Assembly: GCA_963777775.1 (NCBI GenBank)
Contig: CAVZRL010000009.1
Span: 558,001 to 622,000, forward strand
Direction of reading: 5' to 3'
DNA length: 64,000 nucleotides
Source of the DNA: WHSW01 sp963777775
GTDB taxonomy: Bacteria; Actinomycetota; Thermoleophilia; Solirubrobacterales; 70-9
Shown here: positions 40,357-48,340 of the stretch, one piece after another
Layout of the letters: every line of letters starts with the position of its first letter
Position numbering within the stretch: the first letter of the stretch is position 1
Notes under the pieces: model-generated
What the model was told of the DNA's origin: nothing
Databases searched by the model: none
The model's input: only the letters and a program-made list of their open reading frames with translations
Translations under genes and position numbers: made by a program

Positions 40357-41106
40357 ATGTTCGTAGGCACCGGCACCCCTCGCAAGCCTGCAGAACGCGC
40401 GGAGGCTCGCCGGCTGCGGCGTGGCGGGATGTCGATCAAACGAATCGCCGCTGAGGTCGGTGCGTCGCCATCGAGCGTTCTCCACTGGACGCGCGAGATC
40501 GAGCTTTCGGCCGAGCAGCATCGCCGAAACCTCTCCGCGCCTCAGGAAGCCAGGACGATTGCAAAGCGGGCTGCGACGCTACGGAAGCGCCGTCGCGAGC
40601 AGCGGATGCGATGGCAGCAGGAGGGCAGGTCGAGAGCCAAGTTGGCAGAGCCGCTGCATCTCGGCGGGTGCATGCTGCACTGGGCGGAGGGGTCAAAGGA
40701 GCGGAACTCCGTGCTGCTGTGCAACTCCGATCTGCACCTGGTTCGCTTCTATAGGCGCTTCCTCGCCGAGTGCTTCGAGGTCACGGACGACCGGTTTCGG
40801 CTCTCGCTTCACGTCTACCTCGGGAACGGGCTCTCGCTGACCGAGATCGAGGACCGTTGGCTCACCGGCCTCAACCTCCCACGCTCATCGCTGCGGAAGC
40901 ACTACCTCAACCCCCGACCAACCTCGAGCAGTGGAAGCAAGAAGAACAAGCTTCCCTATGGCGTCGCCACTCTGAAGGTGCACAGCACGCCGATCGTCCA
41001 GCACATCTACGGCGCGATCCAGGAGTACGGCGGTTTCGATGAGCCACGATGGCTTGATGGCCCGGCGCCGAAACCACGAGCCAGCCGGCAGCGCACCGAC
41101 CGCTAG
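40357..41106 (+). CDS. HTH plus LAGLIDADG-like domain protein of unknown function
   Basis: 249 residues. The N-terminus RRGGMSIKRIAAEVGASPSS, then VLHWTREIEL is a helix-turn-helix, followed by a basic helix. The C-terminal half, LHWAEGSKERNSVLLCNSDL, then FRLSLHVYLGNGLSLTEIED, and NKLPYGVATLKVHSTPIVQH, matches a widespread actinobacterial family with a LAGLIDADG-like (homing-endonuclease or WhiA-like) fold. Catalytic acidic residues of nucleases are not obvious, so regulation is as likely as cleavage. TAAGCT lies 10 nt before the ATG. It overlaps the end of argF by 4 nt and abuts tRNA-Glu. Confidence 0.55.
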   Translation: MFVGTGTPRKPAERAEARRLRRGGMSIKRIAAEVGASPSSVLHWTREIELSAEQHRRNLSAPQEARTIAKRAATLRKRRREQRMRWQQEGRSRAKLAEPLHLGGCMLHWAEGSKERNSVLLCNSDLHLVRFYRRFLAECFEVTDDRFRLSLHVYLGNGLSLTEIEDRWLTGLNLPRSSLRKHYLNPRPTSSSGSKKNKLPYGVATLKVHSTPIVQHIYGAIQEYGGFDEPRWLDGPAPKPRASRQRTDR

Positions 41107-42005
41107 CCGACCAGCATCTCCAGCAGTGCCTTCTCGGTGTGAAGGCGGTTCTCGGCCTGGTCCCAGACCGCCGAACGCTCGCCATAGAGCAGCGACTCGG
41201 TGATCTCCTCGCCCGGGTGGGCGGGCAGGCAGTGGAGCAAGATCGCGCGCCCCGAGGCAAGCGAGAGCAGTTCGTCGTTGAGCTGATAGGGGGCGAGGTC
41301 GGCTCGCCGGCTGTCGGCGTCGGGCTCGTCGCCCATGCTCACCCAGACGTCCGTGTAGAGGGCGTCGGCGCCGGTCGCGGCCTCGCGCGGGTCGTGGGTA
41401 TCGAGCGCCGCCAGGCCAGGCTCGAGCTCATAGCCCTCGGGGGTCGCCACCCTGACCTCGACTCCCGCCTTGCGGCCGAGGATCGCGAGCGAGCGGGCGA
41501 CGTTGTTGCCGTCGCCGACGTAGGCGAGGCTGACCCCGTCGAGCCCACCGAGCCGTTCGCGAAGGGTGAGCAGGTCGGCGAGCGCCTGGCAGGGGTGATG
41601 AAGCGGGGTCAGCGCGTTGACCACCGGCACTTCCGAGGCGGCGGCGAGCTCGGCCACCGGGTCGTGCTCCTGCCAGCGGACGACGATCGCGTGCAGGTAG
41701 CGCGACAGCACCCGCGCGGTGTCGGCGATCGACTCGCCGCGGCCGAGCTGCAGCTCGTCGCCGCGCAGGGTCACCGCGGCGGCCCCGAGCTCGGTGACCG
41801 CGACCTCGAACGAGACCCGGGTTCGGGTCGAAGGGCGCCCGAAGAGCAGCGCGACGCTGCGCCCGGCAAGCGCCCCCGCTCCCTCGCCCCGGCCGCGGCC
41901 GGCCTTCAGCTCGGCGGCGCGCTCGAGCAGGGAGGCAAGCTCGGTGTCGGAGAGCTCGTCGCCGGTCAGCAGGTGGTTGACGACGGCCCCGCTCAAGCGC
42001 GGCAT
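41103..42005 (-). CDS. argF: Ornithine carbamoyltransferase
   Basis: 300 residues. Carbamoyl-phosphate motif STRT (59-62), HPCQ (137-140), the ornithine loop DVWVSMGDEPD and the HCLPAHPGEEIT motif are diagnostic. It makes citrulline from ornithine and carbamoyl phosphate in arginine synthesis, in the cytoplasm. No other arg genes are adjacent. ATG 42005 is annotated; TTG 41996, 7 nt after TAGAAT (42004-42009, minus strand), is an alternative leaderless start giving LSGAVVNHLLTG. Only 9 nt separate its ATG from the divergent gene. Confidence 0.92.
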   Translation of the reverse strand: MPRLSGAVVNHLLTGDELSDTELASLLERAAELKAGRGRGEGAGALAGRSVALLFGRPSTRTRVSFEVAVTELGAAAVTLRGDELQLGRGESIADTARVLSRYLHAIVVRWQEHDPVAELAAASEVPVVNALTPLHHPCQALADLLTLRERLGGLDGVSLAYVGDGNNVARSLAILGRKAGVEVRVATPEGYELEPGLAALDTHDPREAATGADALYTDVWVSMGDEPDADSRRADLAPYQLNDELLSLASGRAILLHCLPAHPGEEITESLLYGERSAVWDQAENRLHTEKALLEMLVG

Positions 42006-42014
42006 TCTACGCCG

Positions 42015-42836
42015 ATGCAAGTCGAGGCCCTGACCTGGAACCTCTACCACGGCCGCGACGCGCCGCCCGACCCGGCGCTGTTCACGATCCGCTCGCGGCT
42101 GCTGCGGATCAGCGAGCGAAACGCCACTCACCGGCAGGTCAACTCCGACCTCCGAGCGGCGTTCGCGACCGTGCTCGCCCGGGCACGGTGGGATGTCGCG
42201 CTGCTCCAGGAATGCCCGCCGCGGTGGGCCGAGTCGCTAGCGAGCGCCTGTGACGCCCAGCCGCACGCGGTTCTCACCTCGCGCAACTCGTGCGCGCCCC
42301 TGCGCGCGCTCGCCGCTCGGATCAACCCCGATCTCACCGGCTCCGCCGAGGGCGGGTCGAACCTGACCCTGGTCCGCGGCGGCGCCGTGGTCGAGCGCCG
42401 GGCGCTCGTCCTGCGCCCCGGCCCGCGGCCGGAGCGGCGCGCGATGGCCTTCACCCGGATCGCGCTCGGCAACGAGACGACCTACTGCGTCGCGAATCTG
42501 CACGCGAGTGCCGGACAAGCGCTGCGCGAGCAGGCCGAGGACGAGGTGCGCCTGGCCGCCGAGCACGCGGTCGAGTGGGCGGCGGGCGCCCCCCTGGTCA
42601 TCGGGGGCGACCTCAACCTGCGCCCGCAGGACTCACCCATCTACGAGCAGCTCGAGCGCCGCCACGGACTGCGGGCGCCGACCGCGCCAGGATCGCTCGA
42701 CCACCTGCTCGTGCGCGGCTGCGAGATCGTCCGCCCGCCGGCGGCCTGGCCGCCCGAGCGGCGCGAGGTCCGCGCCCGCGGCCTCGCGATCCGGCTCTCC
42801 GACCACGCTCCGGTCGACGGGGCCTTCTCCTGCTGA
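42015..42836 (+). CDS. Endonuclease/exonuclease/phosphatase (EEP) family protein
   Basis: 273 residues. LTWNLYHGRDAPPD at the start, ALLQEC (metal-binding Glu), NLHASAGQ, VIGGDLNLRPQD and SDHAPVDGAF at the end are the successive EEP motifs. Members hydrolyse nucleic acids, phosphoinositides or sphingomyelin; an inositol-lipid operon is 7 kb away but any link is speculative. No signal peptide. The divergent argF start is 9 nt upstream, so its promoter lies in argF coding sequence. Confidence 0.8.
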   Translation: MQVEALTWNLYHGRDAPPDPALFTIRSRLLRISERNATHRQVNSDLRAAFATVLARARWDVALLQECPPRWAESLASACDAQPHAVLTSRNSCAPLRALAARINPDLTGSAEGGSNLTLVRGGAVVERRALVLRPGPRPERRAMAFTRIALGNETTYCVANLHASAGQALREQAEDEVRLAAEHAVEWAAGAPLVIGGDLNLRPQDSPIYEQLERRHGLRAPTAPGSLDHLLVRGCEIVRPPAAWPPERREVRARGLAIRLSDHAPVDGAFSC

Positions 42837-42886
42837 CGGTTGTGATGAGATAGGCGGGAGTCGGCAAACGCAGCGAGGAGGAGAAG

Positions 42887-43489
42887 ATGGCGACCAGGCG
42901 ATCGACGGCTTCGAGCGGGGGTGGCGATTCGCGCAGCACCGCTGCCGCGGGACGCTCGGACAAGAGCGTGCAGGCGTTTCGCGACGCGCTCGAGCGCAGC
43001 CGCAGCGCCCTGGAGTCGAACGTGACGCTCTCCCGGGAGCGGATCGAGGAGGTCGTCGATGAGGCGGTCGAGCGCGGACGCATGACTCGCGGCGACGCCA
43101 ACGAGCTCGTCTTCAACCTGCTCAGCCGCGGCCGCAAGGTCACCGACGAGCTGATCTCCGAGCTCGAGAAGCTGCTCGAGCAGGTGCGCCGGGAGGCCGA
43201 GTCGCGCGCCGACTCGGCGCGCCGCCAGGCGAGCCGGACCGCGGAGCGGGTCGGCCGCAGCGTTCGCGACGCCGCGGATCGCCCGCTCGCCGAGGCCGAC
43301 AAGCTGCGGCGCCGCGCCGGCGGTCCCGGGGGTCCGATCACCGGCTACGACCAGCTCACCGCGGCCCAGATCAAGTCCCGCCTGCGCGACCTCGATCCGG
43401 CCCAGCTGCGCCAGGTCCGCACTCAGGAGAAGGCCGGCAAGGCGCGCAAGGGGATCCTCGCCGAGATCGAGCGGCGGCTGGCGAAGTAG
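42887..43489 (+). CDS. Phasin-like coiled-coil protein with a basic C-terminus
   Basis: 200 residues. ESNVTLSRERIEEVVDEAVE, then RGRMTRGDANELVFNLLSRG is the region found in PhaF/PhaI-type polyhydroxyalkanoate granule-associated proteins. A long helix (EKLLEQVRREAESRADSARR) and a C-terminal GYDQLTAAQIKSRLRDLDPA domain that could bind DNA or partners follow. The exact role is unknown; granule or nucleoid association is inferred. CGAGGAGGAGAAG precedes the ATG. Confidence 0.6.
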   Translation: MATRRSTASSGGGDSRSTAAAGRSDKSVQAFRDALERSRSALESNVTLSRERIEEVVDEAVERGRMTRGDANELVFNLLSRGRKVTDELISELEKLLEQVRREAESRADSARRQASRTAERVGRSVRDAADRPLAEADKLRRRAGGPGGPITGYDQLTAAQIKSRLRDLDPAQLRQVRTQEKAGKARKGILAEIERRLAK

Positions 43490-43551
43490 GGCGCGGCGCG
43501 CGGCCGGCGCCAAACCGGCGAGCTCCGGCCGACCGCTGCAACGATAGGGGC

Positions 43552-44892
43552 GTGAGCAAGGCGATCCCAGCCGACGCCGAACGACCCCGCCAGGGCGCCG
43601 AGCTCGAGCTGGAGATCGATTCGCTCGCCCAGGGCGGGCGCGGGGTCGCGCGCTCGAACGGCTACGTCGTCTTCGTCTCCGGCGCGCTTCCGGGCGACCG
43701 CGTCCGCGCCCGGCTGACCAAGTCCAAACGCCAGTACGCCGAGGCGCGAGCGATCGAGATCATGCGTCCAGGCAGCGAGCGGATTGCCGACCGGTGCCTG
43801 CACGACGGCGAGCCCTGTCCCGGAGCTCCCTGGCAGGGGATGGCCTACGAGCGTCAGCTCGCCCACAAGCAGGACCAGGTCGGGGAGGCGCTGCGCAGGA
43901 TAGGTCGGCTCGAGGGCTTCGAGCTCGAGCCGATCGAGCCGGCGCTGGAGGCGTGGCGCTATCGCAACAAGCTCGAGTACTCCTTCGGCGCCCGCGACAA
44001 GGCCCCAGTGCTCGGCTTTCACCGGCGCGGGAGCTGGACCGACGTCGTCGACGTCGAGGACTGCCTGCTCGCGTCCGAGGCGAACAACGCGGCGCGAAAC
44101 GCGGTCCGCGAGTGGGCGCGGGCCGAGAGGCTTGCCCCGTACGAGCGCCGGGCCAGCGCCGGCGCGCTTCGCAACCTCGTCGTCCGCGAGGGCCGGCGCA
44201 CGGGACAGCTTCAGACCCGGCTGGTCACCTCGGCGGCGCCGATCCCGCGCCCGCCGGTCGACCTGCACACGGTGATCGAGGGACCGGGCAGCGGCACCGA
44301 CGGTCCGACGGGCGTGCTCGGCGTCGAGCACCTGGCCGAACGGATCGGCGAGCTCGAGCTCAGGGTCTCACACGCCGCCTTCCTTCAGACCAACACGGAG
44401 ATGGCGGAACGCCTGTACGCGATCACCGCCGAGCTCGCCGCGCTCAGCGGGCGCGAGCGGGTCTTCGACCTCTACTGCGGGATCGGCACGATCGCGCTCT
44501 CGCTCGCCCCGCATGCGGGCGAGGTCTGGGGGCTCGAGACCGTCCCCGAGGCGATCGCCGACGCCGAGCACAACGCCGAGGCGAACGGGATCGCCAACTC
44601 GCGCTTCGTCGCCGCCGATGCCCGGCTCGGGATCCGGCCGCTGCTCGAGCGCGCCGGCCGGCCCGATCTCGTCGTCGTCGATCCCCCCCGCGCCGGCCTC
44701 TCGGCGAAGGTCGTTCGCCGGCTGCTCGAATGCCAGCCGCGTCGGATCGTCTATCTGTCCTGCAACCCGACGACCCTGGCGCCGAACGCCGCCCAGGTCG
44801 TCGAGGCCGGCTATACGCTGCGGCGGGTGAAGCCGGTCGACATGTTCCCGCAGACGCCGCACGTGGAGTGCGTGGCGGTGCTCGAGCGATGA
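43552..44892 (+). CDS. TrmA/RlmD-type RNA m5U methyltransferase with TRAM domain
   Basis: 446 residues. An N-terminal TRAM domain (about 14-70; ELEIDSLAQGGRGVARSNGY, GALPGDRVRARL), a middle domain with Fe-S-type cysteines (CLHDGEPCPGAPWQGM), and a C-terminal SAM-dependent domain with VFDLYCGIGTIALSLA, VVDPPRAGL and YLSCNPTTLA where Cys404 is the nucleophile. It methylates a uridine in 23S rRNA or tRNA. GTG 43552 is accepted. The stop overlaps the next ATG (ATGA). Confidence 0.88.
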   Translation: MSKAIPADAERPRQGAELELEIDSLAQGGRGVARSNGYVVFVSGALPGDRVRARLTKSKRQYAEARAIEIMRPGSERIADRCLHDGEPCPGAPWQGMAYERQLAHKQDQVGEALRRIGRLEGFELEPIEPALEAWRYRNKLEYSFGARDKAPVLGFHRRGSWTDVVDVEDCLLASEANNAARNAVREWARAERLAPYERRASAGALRNLVVREGRRTGQLQTRLVTSAAPIPRPPVDLHTVIEGPGSGTDGPTGVLGVEHLAERIGELELRVSHAAFLQTNTEMAERLYAITAELAALSGRERVFDLYCGIGTIALSLAPHAGEVWGLETVPEAIADAEHNAEANGIANSRFVAADARLGIRPLLERAGRPDLVVVDPPRAGLSAKVVRRLLECQPRRIVYLSCNPTTLAPNAAQVVEAGYTLRRVKPVDMFPQTPHVECVAVLER

Positions 44893-45686
44893 GCTCGCGT
44901 AGCTTCGGCGTCGCCGCGGGGCTCGACCCGGAGGTCGCCGCGCCACTCGCCGCCCGCTGTGCCGAGCTCGGCTACGGCTCACTGTGGTCGAACGACCACC
45001 CAGGGGCGCTGGGGCTCGAGACGCTCGCCGCCTTCGCCGAAGCCGCCCCCGAGCTCGAGCTCGGAGTGGCCGTGATCGCCCTCGACCGCCACCCTCCGAC
45101 CGCGATCGCCGATCACGTCGAGCGCCTCGGCCTCGATCACGAGCGGCTCTGGCTCGGGGTCGGCGCCGGGTTCTCCGAGCGCCCGCTGTCGACGATGCGC
45201 GAGGCGATCGTCGACCTGCGCGAGGCTTTGCCCGGCATCCGGCTCGTGCTCGCCGCGATGGGACCGAAGATGTGCGCGCTCGCCGGGCGCGAGTACGACG
45301 GCGCGTTCTTCAACTGGATGACGCCGGCATTCGCCGCCTCGGCGCGACTCAGCGTCGAGTCCGGCGCCGCCGACACCGAGCATGGTCCGCCTCCCTGCTT
45401 CGGGTACGTGCGGGTCGCGGTGGGCGCCGACGCGGCCGCCCGGTTGGCCAAGGAGGAGGCCTTCTACCGCGACCTCCACGATGGCTACCGCAACCACTTC
45501 CAGCGCCTCGGCGAGCCCGAGGGGACCGTCGGCGTCGCCGCAGCCGATTCGGCCGAGGCGCAGGCCTCGCTCGCCGCCTATGAGGCCCTCGATGTGACCG
45601 TCGTGCGGGCGCTCGCGAGCGCCAACCTGGAGGCGATGAGCTCGGTCGCCGAGGCCGCCGCACCACCGGCGGCGCGTGCGGCCTAG
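44889..45686 (+). CDS. LLM-class (F420-dependent type) oxidoreductase
   Basis: 265 residues, on the short side. FGVAAGLDPEVAAPLAARCA, then LGYGSLWSNDHPGALGLETL, and LWLGVGAGFSERPLSTMREA follow the bacterial luciferase-like barrel, and YDGAFFNWMTPAFAAS the flavin or F420 site. The substrate is unknown. ATG overlaps the RNA methyltransferase stop codon (ATGA), so the two are coupled. Its end overlaps the convergent glycosylase gene by 4 nt. A barrel helix may be missing compared with 300-350-residue relatives. Confidence 0.75.
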   Translation: MSSRSFGVAAGLDPEVAAPLAARCAELGYGSLWSNDHPGALGLETLAAFAEAAPELELGVAVIALDRHPPTAIADHVERLGLDHERLWLGVGAGFSERPLSTMREAIVDLREALPGIRLVLAAMGPKMCALAGREYDGAFFNWMTPAFAASARLSVESGAADTEHGPPPCFGYVRVAVGADAAARLAKEEAFYRDLHDGYRNHFQRLGEPEGTVGVAAADSAEAQASLAAYEALDVTVVRALASANLEAMSSVAEAAAPPAARAA

Positions 45687-46342
45687 TACGGAGGCAGGTC
45701 CGCGTACCAGTCGCCGAGCGCCCTGAAGGCGGTCCAGAACTCGCGCTTGGCGCGCTCGGCATCGAGCGAGTCGTCGATATCGGGCACATACAGCGCCTCG
45801 ATCGTCGGCGTCAGCGGCTGGATCCGGCCCAGCTCCGGATCGAGCCGGCGCGCCAGCGGCAGCTCGAGCTCGTTGACCGTCTCGAGGGCCCGCTCGCCCA
45901 TCACCACCACGCAGCGGGGGCTGACGATCGCGATCTCCTCGACCACCCGCTCGACGCACTCGCCCCCGGCCAGCGCCGGGTCGGAGACCGGGCACTTGAC
46001 GCAGAGGGTCCCGTAGACCGCGAGGGGGTCGATCCCGAGCCGCTTGAAGCTCTTCATCAGCGCGTTGCCCGAGCGCCCGTAGAAGGCGACGCCCTCCTCG
46101 ACCTCGGCCGCGGTCGGGGCGTACTTGAGCAGCATCACGTCTGCCTGCGGGTGCCCCGACCCGAGCACCGGCATCAGGTTCCCGCGCGGGCAGTGCGCGC
46201 ACTCCTGCAGCCGGTGGGTGAGCTGGTTGAGCTCGCGGATCGCGCGCTCGAGGTACTTCTCCTGGATCTCGTCGTCGGTGGTCGGCACCGAAGGCGTCTT
46301 TGACGGCGCCCGTCGCGCTCCTTCCGCGCCGCCGCTCTGCAT
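45683..46342 (-). CDS. Uracil-DNA glycosylase superfamily protein, variant
   Basis: 219 residues. CAHCPRGN (Cys48, Cys51) and CVKCPVSDPALAGGEC (Cys114, Cys117, Cys129) supply the Fe-S cysteines of family 4/5-type glycosylases. The catalytic loop GEAPGxxE is replaced by LKYAPTAAEVEEGVAFYGRS, and GERALETVNE follows as in the family. It may remove uracil or have a changed role. TGATG overlaps the end of the glycosyltransferase-PHP gene, so it is translated from the same minus-strand transcript. Confidence 0.7.
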   Translation of the reverse strand: MQSGGAEGARRAPSKTPSVPTTDDEIQEKYLERAIRELNQLTHRLQECAHCPRGNLMPVLGSGHPQADVMLLKYAPTAAEVEEGVAFYGRSGNALMKSFKRLGIDPLAVYGTLCVKCPVSDPALAGGECVERVVEEIAIVSPRCVVVMGERALETVNELELPLARRLDPELGRIQPLTPTIEALYVPDIDDSLDAERAKREFWTAFRALGDWYADLPPY

Positions 46343-48294
46343 CAGCGCTTGCCCGCCCGGGCGCGCGCCGCCGGGCCGCCGCTGCGCCGCTTGCCACCGC
46401 GCCCGCCGCCGGTCTGCAGGAGCTTGAGCGCCTGCACGTAGACGAGGTTCTTCTGCTTGCGGACGATGTCGGCGTCGCGCATCGACTCGAGGAACTCCTC
46501 GGGCCCGTCGAAGTCGTGCACGCGGATCATCACGCTGCCGAGTCCCTGGGCGACGTGGCTGTCGGAGCCCGCGCCCGGAACTATGCGGTACTTGGCCGCG
46601 AACCGCTCGGCTTCCTCGTTGAAGGCGGTCAGGGCAACCCGCGGGTTGAAGACCTCGAGGATGTCGATCTGCTCGACGATCGCGAGCAGGTGCTCGTAGT
46701 CGGGCACCGAGTGCAGACGATCGAACGGGTGCGGGACGTAGACGAGGCCGCGCTGGCGGCGGATCTCGGCGATCGTCTCGTCCATCGTCATCCCGCGCTC
46801 GATCCTGCGCTCGAGGAAGAGCCCGATCACCTCCCCCTGCTCGGCCGTCTTCACCTCCTCGGCGACGATCACCTTGACCCCGAACTCGGCTCCGATCTCA
46901 CGCGCCGCAAGCGCCCCCGAGACCTCGTTGTGGTCGGTGATCGCGATTGCTCCGAGCCCGACCTCGCGCGCGGTTGCGAGCAGCGTCTCGACCGGCGTCG
47001 CGCAATCGGGCGAGTGGTCGGTGTGCATGTGCAGGTCGACGTGGATCGGGCGTCGGCGTGCGACCCGCCGGCGCAGCTCGGGGTTGCCGCGCGGATCGTG
47101 GCGGCGGGCTGCGATCCGGGCGTAGATCGACTCGACCTGGTCGGTGACCGCGTCCCAGTCGCGGACCGCGACGCGGCCCTTGCGCGCGAGTTGCCGGCGC
47201 AGGGCGGAACTGCCCAGCAGTCGCTCGAGCTGGCCGGCGAGCGTGATCGCGTCGCCAGGCGGAAACAGCAGGCCGCGCTCCCCGTCGCCGAGCAGCTCGT
47301 CGTAGAGGGTGATCTGCGACGCGACCGGGACCGTGCCCGCGGCGAGCGCCTGGCGCACCAGCCCGGGCGCCGGGCGTGGGCCACCGGAGGCGACGCAGAG
47401 AACGTCGGCGGCTGCGATCAGCGACTCGGGCGACGCCTGCCCGGCGCGTACCACCCGGACCCGCTCGCGCAGGCCCTGCGCGAGCCTGAGCTCGGTCGAG
47501 TCGCCGACCCGCACGGCGACCTCCCACTCGCGATCGAGCGGCAGTCGCCGCACCGCCCGCAGGAAGAGGCGAAGCGCCCCACGCTCCTCCTCGAGGCAGA
47601 ACGCTATCCGCGGCCGGCGCCTGGCGGGCCGGGCGCCGTCGTCCGCCCCCGGCCACCAGGGATCGGCGGCGGCGTCGGCACCGGGCTCGAGCGGCTCGTA
47701 GCTCCCCGGGAAGAAACGCTCGATCAACTCCGCCGTGGTCCGGCAGCTCACCGTTCGGGCATCGAGGCGCCCGAGGAAGATCTCGACCAACGGACGGGCC
47801 ACCTGAGTCGAGAGGACCCGCTCGCTGGGCTCGTAGAAACCGCCGACGTTGAGCGAGGACGAGTGGCGCAGCGCCGCCGAGGCGAGGCTGGGCACGAACG
47901 GGTCGTGGACGTGGACGATGTCGAACTCGATCCCGCCGAGCAGGCCCTCGAGCGCCCGGCTGGCGTCGACGGGCAGGTGCGCGGCCCGCGGCCGCGGCCC
48001 GCGAGGCATCGGGATCGCGCTGCCGAGCGCCAGCAGACGCGGTCCGCCGGCGCCGTCGACGCGGGTTCCGCCGGCGCCGTCGAAGAGCGGCGCCGGTCGC
48101 TGCGCGGCATCGGCGATCGCGCGCCGCGACTCGCGCACCGCCGCTCGCGAGTCCGAGGGAGCGGCGACGACGAGCCGGTGCCCACGTTCGGCAAGCACCG
48201 TCGAGACCCGGGTGACGAACTCGTTGATCTCGTGGCGGACGCCCCACGGATGCGGGCTGACGTGCGCGATCGTGAGCCGGTCGCTGGGCGGCAC
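46342..48294 (-). CDS. Glycosyltransferase (GT4-like) fused to a PHP phosphoesterase domain
   Basis: 650 residues. The N-terminal part (1-395) has GT4 features: TIAHVSPHPWGVRHEINEF, FDIVHVHDPFVPSLASAAL, LIAAADVLCVASGG and the acceptor-end GERGLLFPPGDAI. From about residue 415 a PHP domain starts (HVDLHMHTDHSPDC), with AITDHNE, YVPHPFDRLHS and GAGSDSHVAQ as metal ligands. PHP domains cleave phosphate esters. A fusion suggests coupled sugar transfer and phosphate removal in lipid or wall polysaccharide synthesis. A leaderless start is supported by TATCCT (48302-48307, minus strand) 7 nt before GTG. Confidence 0.8.
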   Translation of the reverse strand: MPPSDRLTIAHVSPHPWGVRHEINEFVTRVSTVLAERGHRLVVAAPSDSRAAVRESRRAIADAAQRPAPLFDGAGGTRVDGAGGPRLLALGSAIPMPRGPRPRAAHLPVDASRALEGLLGGIEFDIVHVHDPFVPSLASAALRHSSSLNVGGFYEPSERVLSTQVARPLVEIFLGRLDARTVSCRTTAELIERFFPGSYEPLEPGADAAADPWWPGADDGARPARRRPRIAFCLEEERGALRLFLRAVRRLPLDREWEVAVRVGDSTELRLAQGLRERVRVVRAGQASPESLIAAADVLCVASGGPRPAPGLVRQALAAGTVPVASQITLYDELLGDGERGLLFPPGDAITLAGQLERLLGSSALRRQLARKGRVAVRDWDAVTDQVESIYARIAARRHDPRGNPELRRRVARRRPIHVDLHMHTDHSPDCATPVETLLATAREVGLGAIAITDHNEVSGALAAREIGAEFGVKVIVAEEVKTAEQGEVIGLFLERRIERGMTMDETIAEIRRQRGLVYVPHPFDRLHSVPDYEHLLAIVEQIDILEVFNPRVALTAFNEEAERFAAKYRIVPGAGSDSHVAQGLGSVMIRVHDFDGPEEFLESMRDADIVRKQKNLVYVQALKLLQTGGGRGGKRRSGGPAARARAGKR

Positions 48295-48340
48295 CGGGAT
48301 CAGGATAGGCGGGAGTGGCCCCGCCGGGGGCGGCGGGCGG

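Noticed and set aside
42846..48315. Shared string GATAGGCGGGAGT at two intergenic sites
   Set aside because: At 48303 it is the reverse of a leaderless -10 box; the other site has no start codon at the right spacing.
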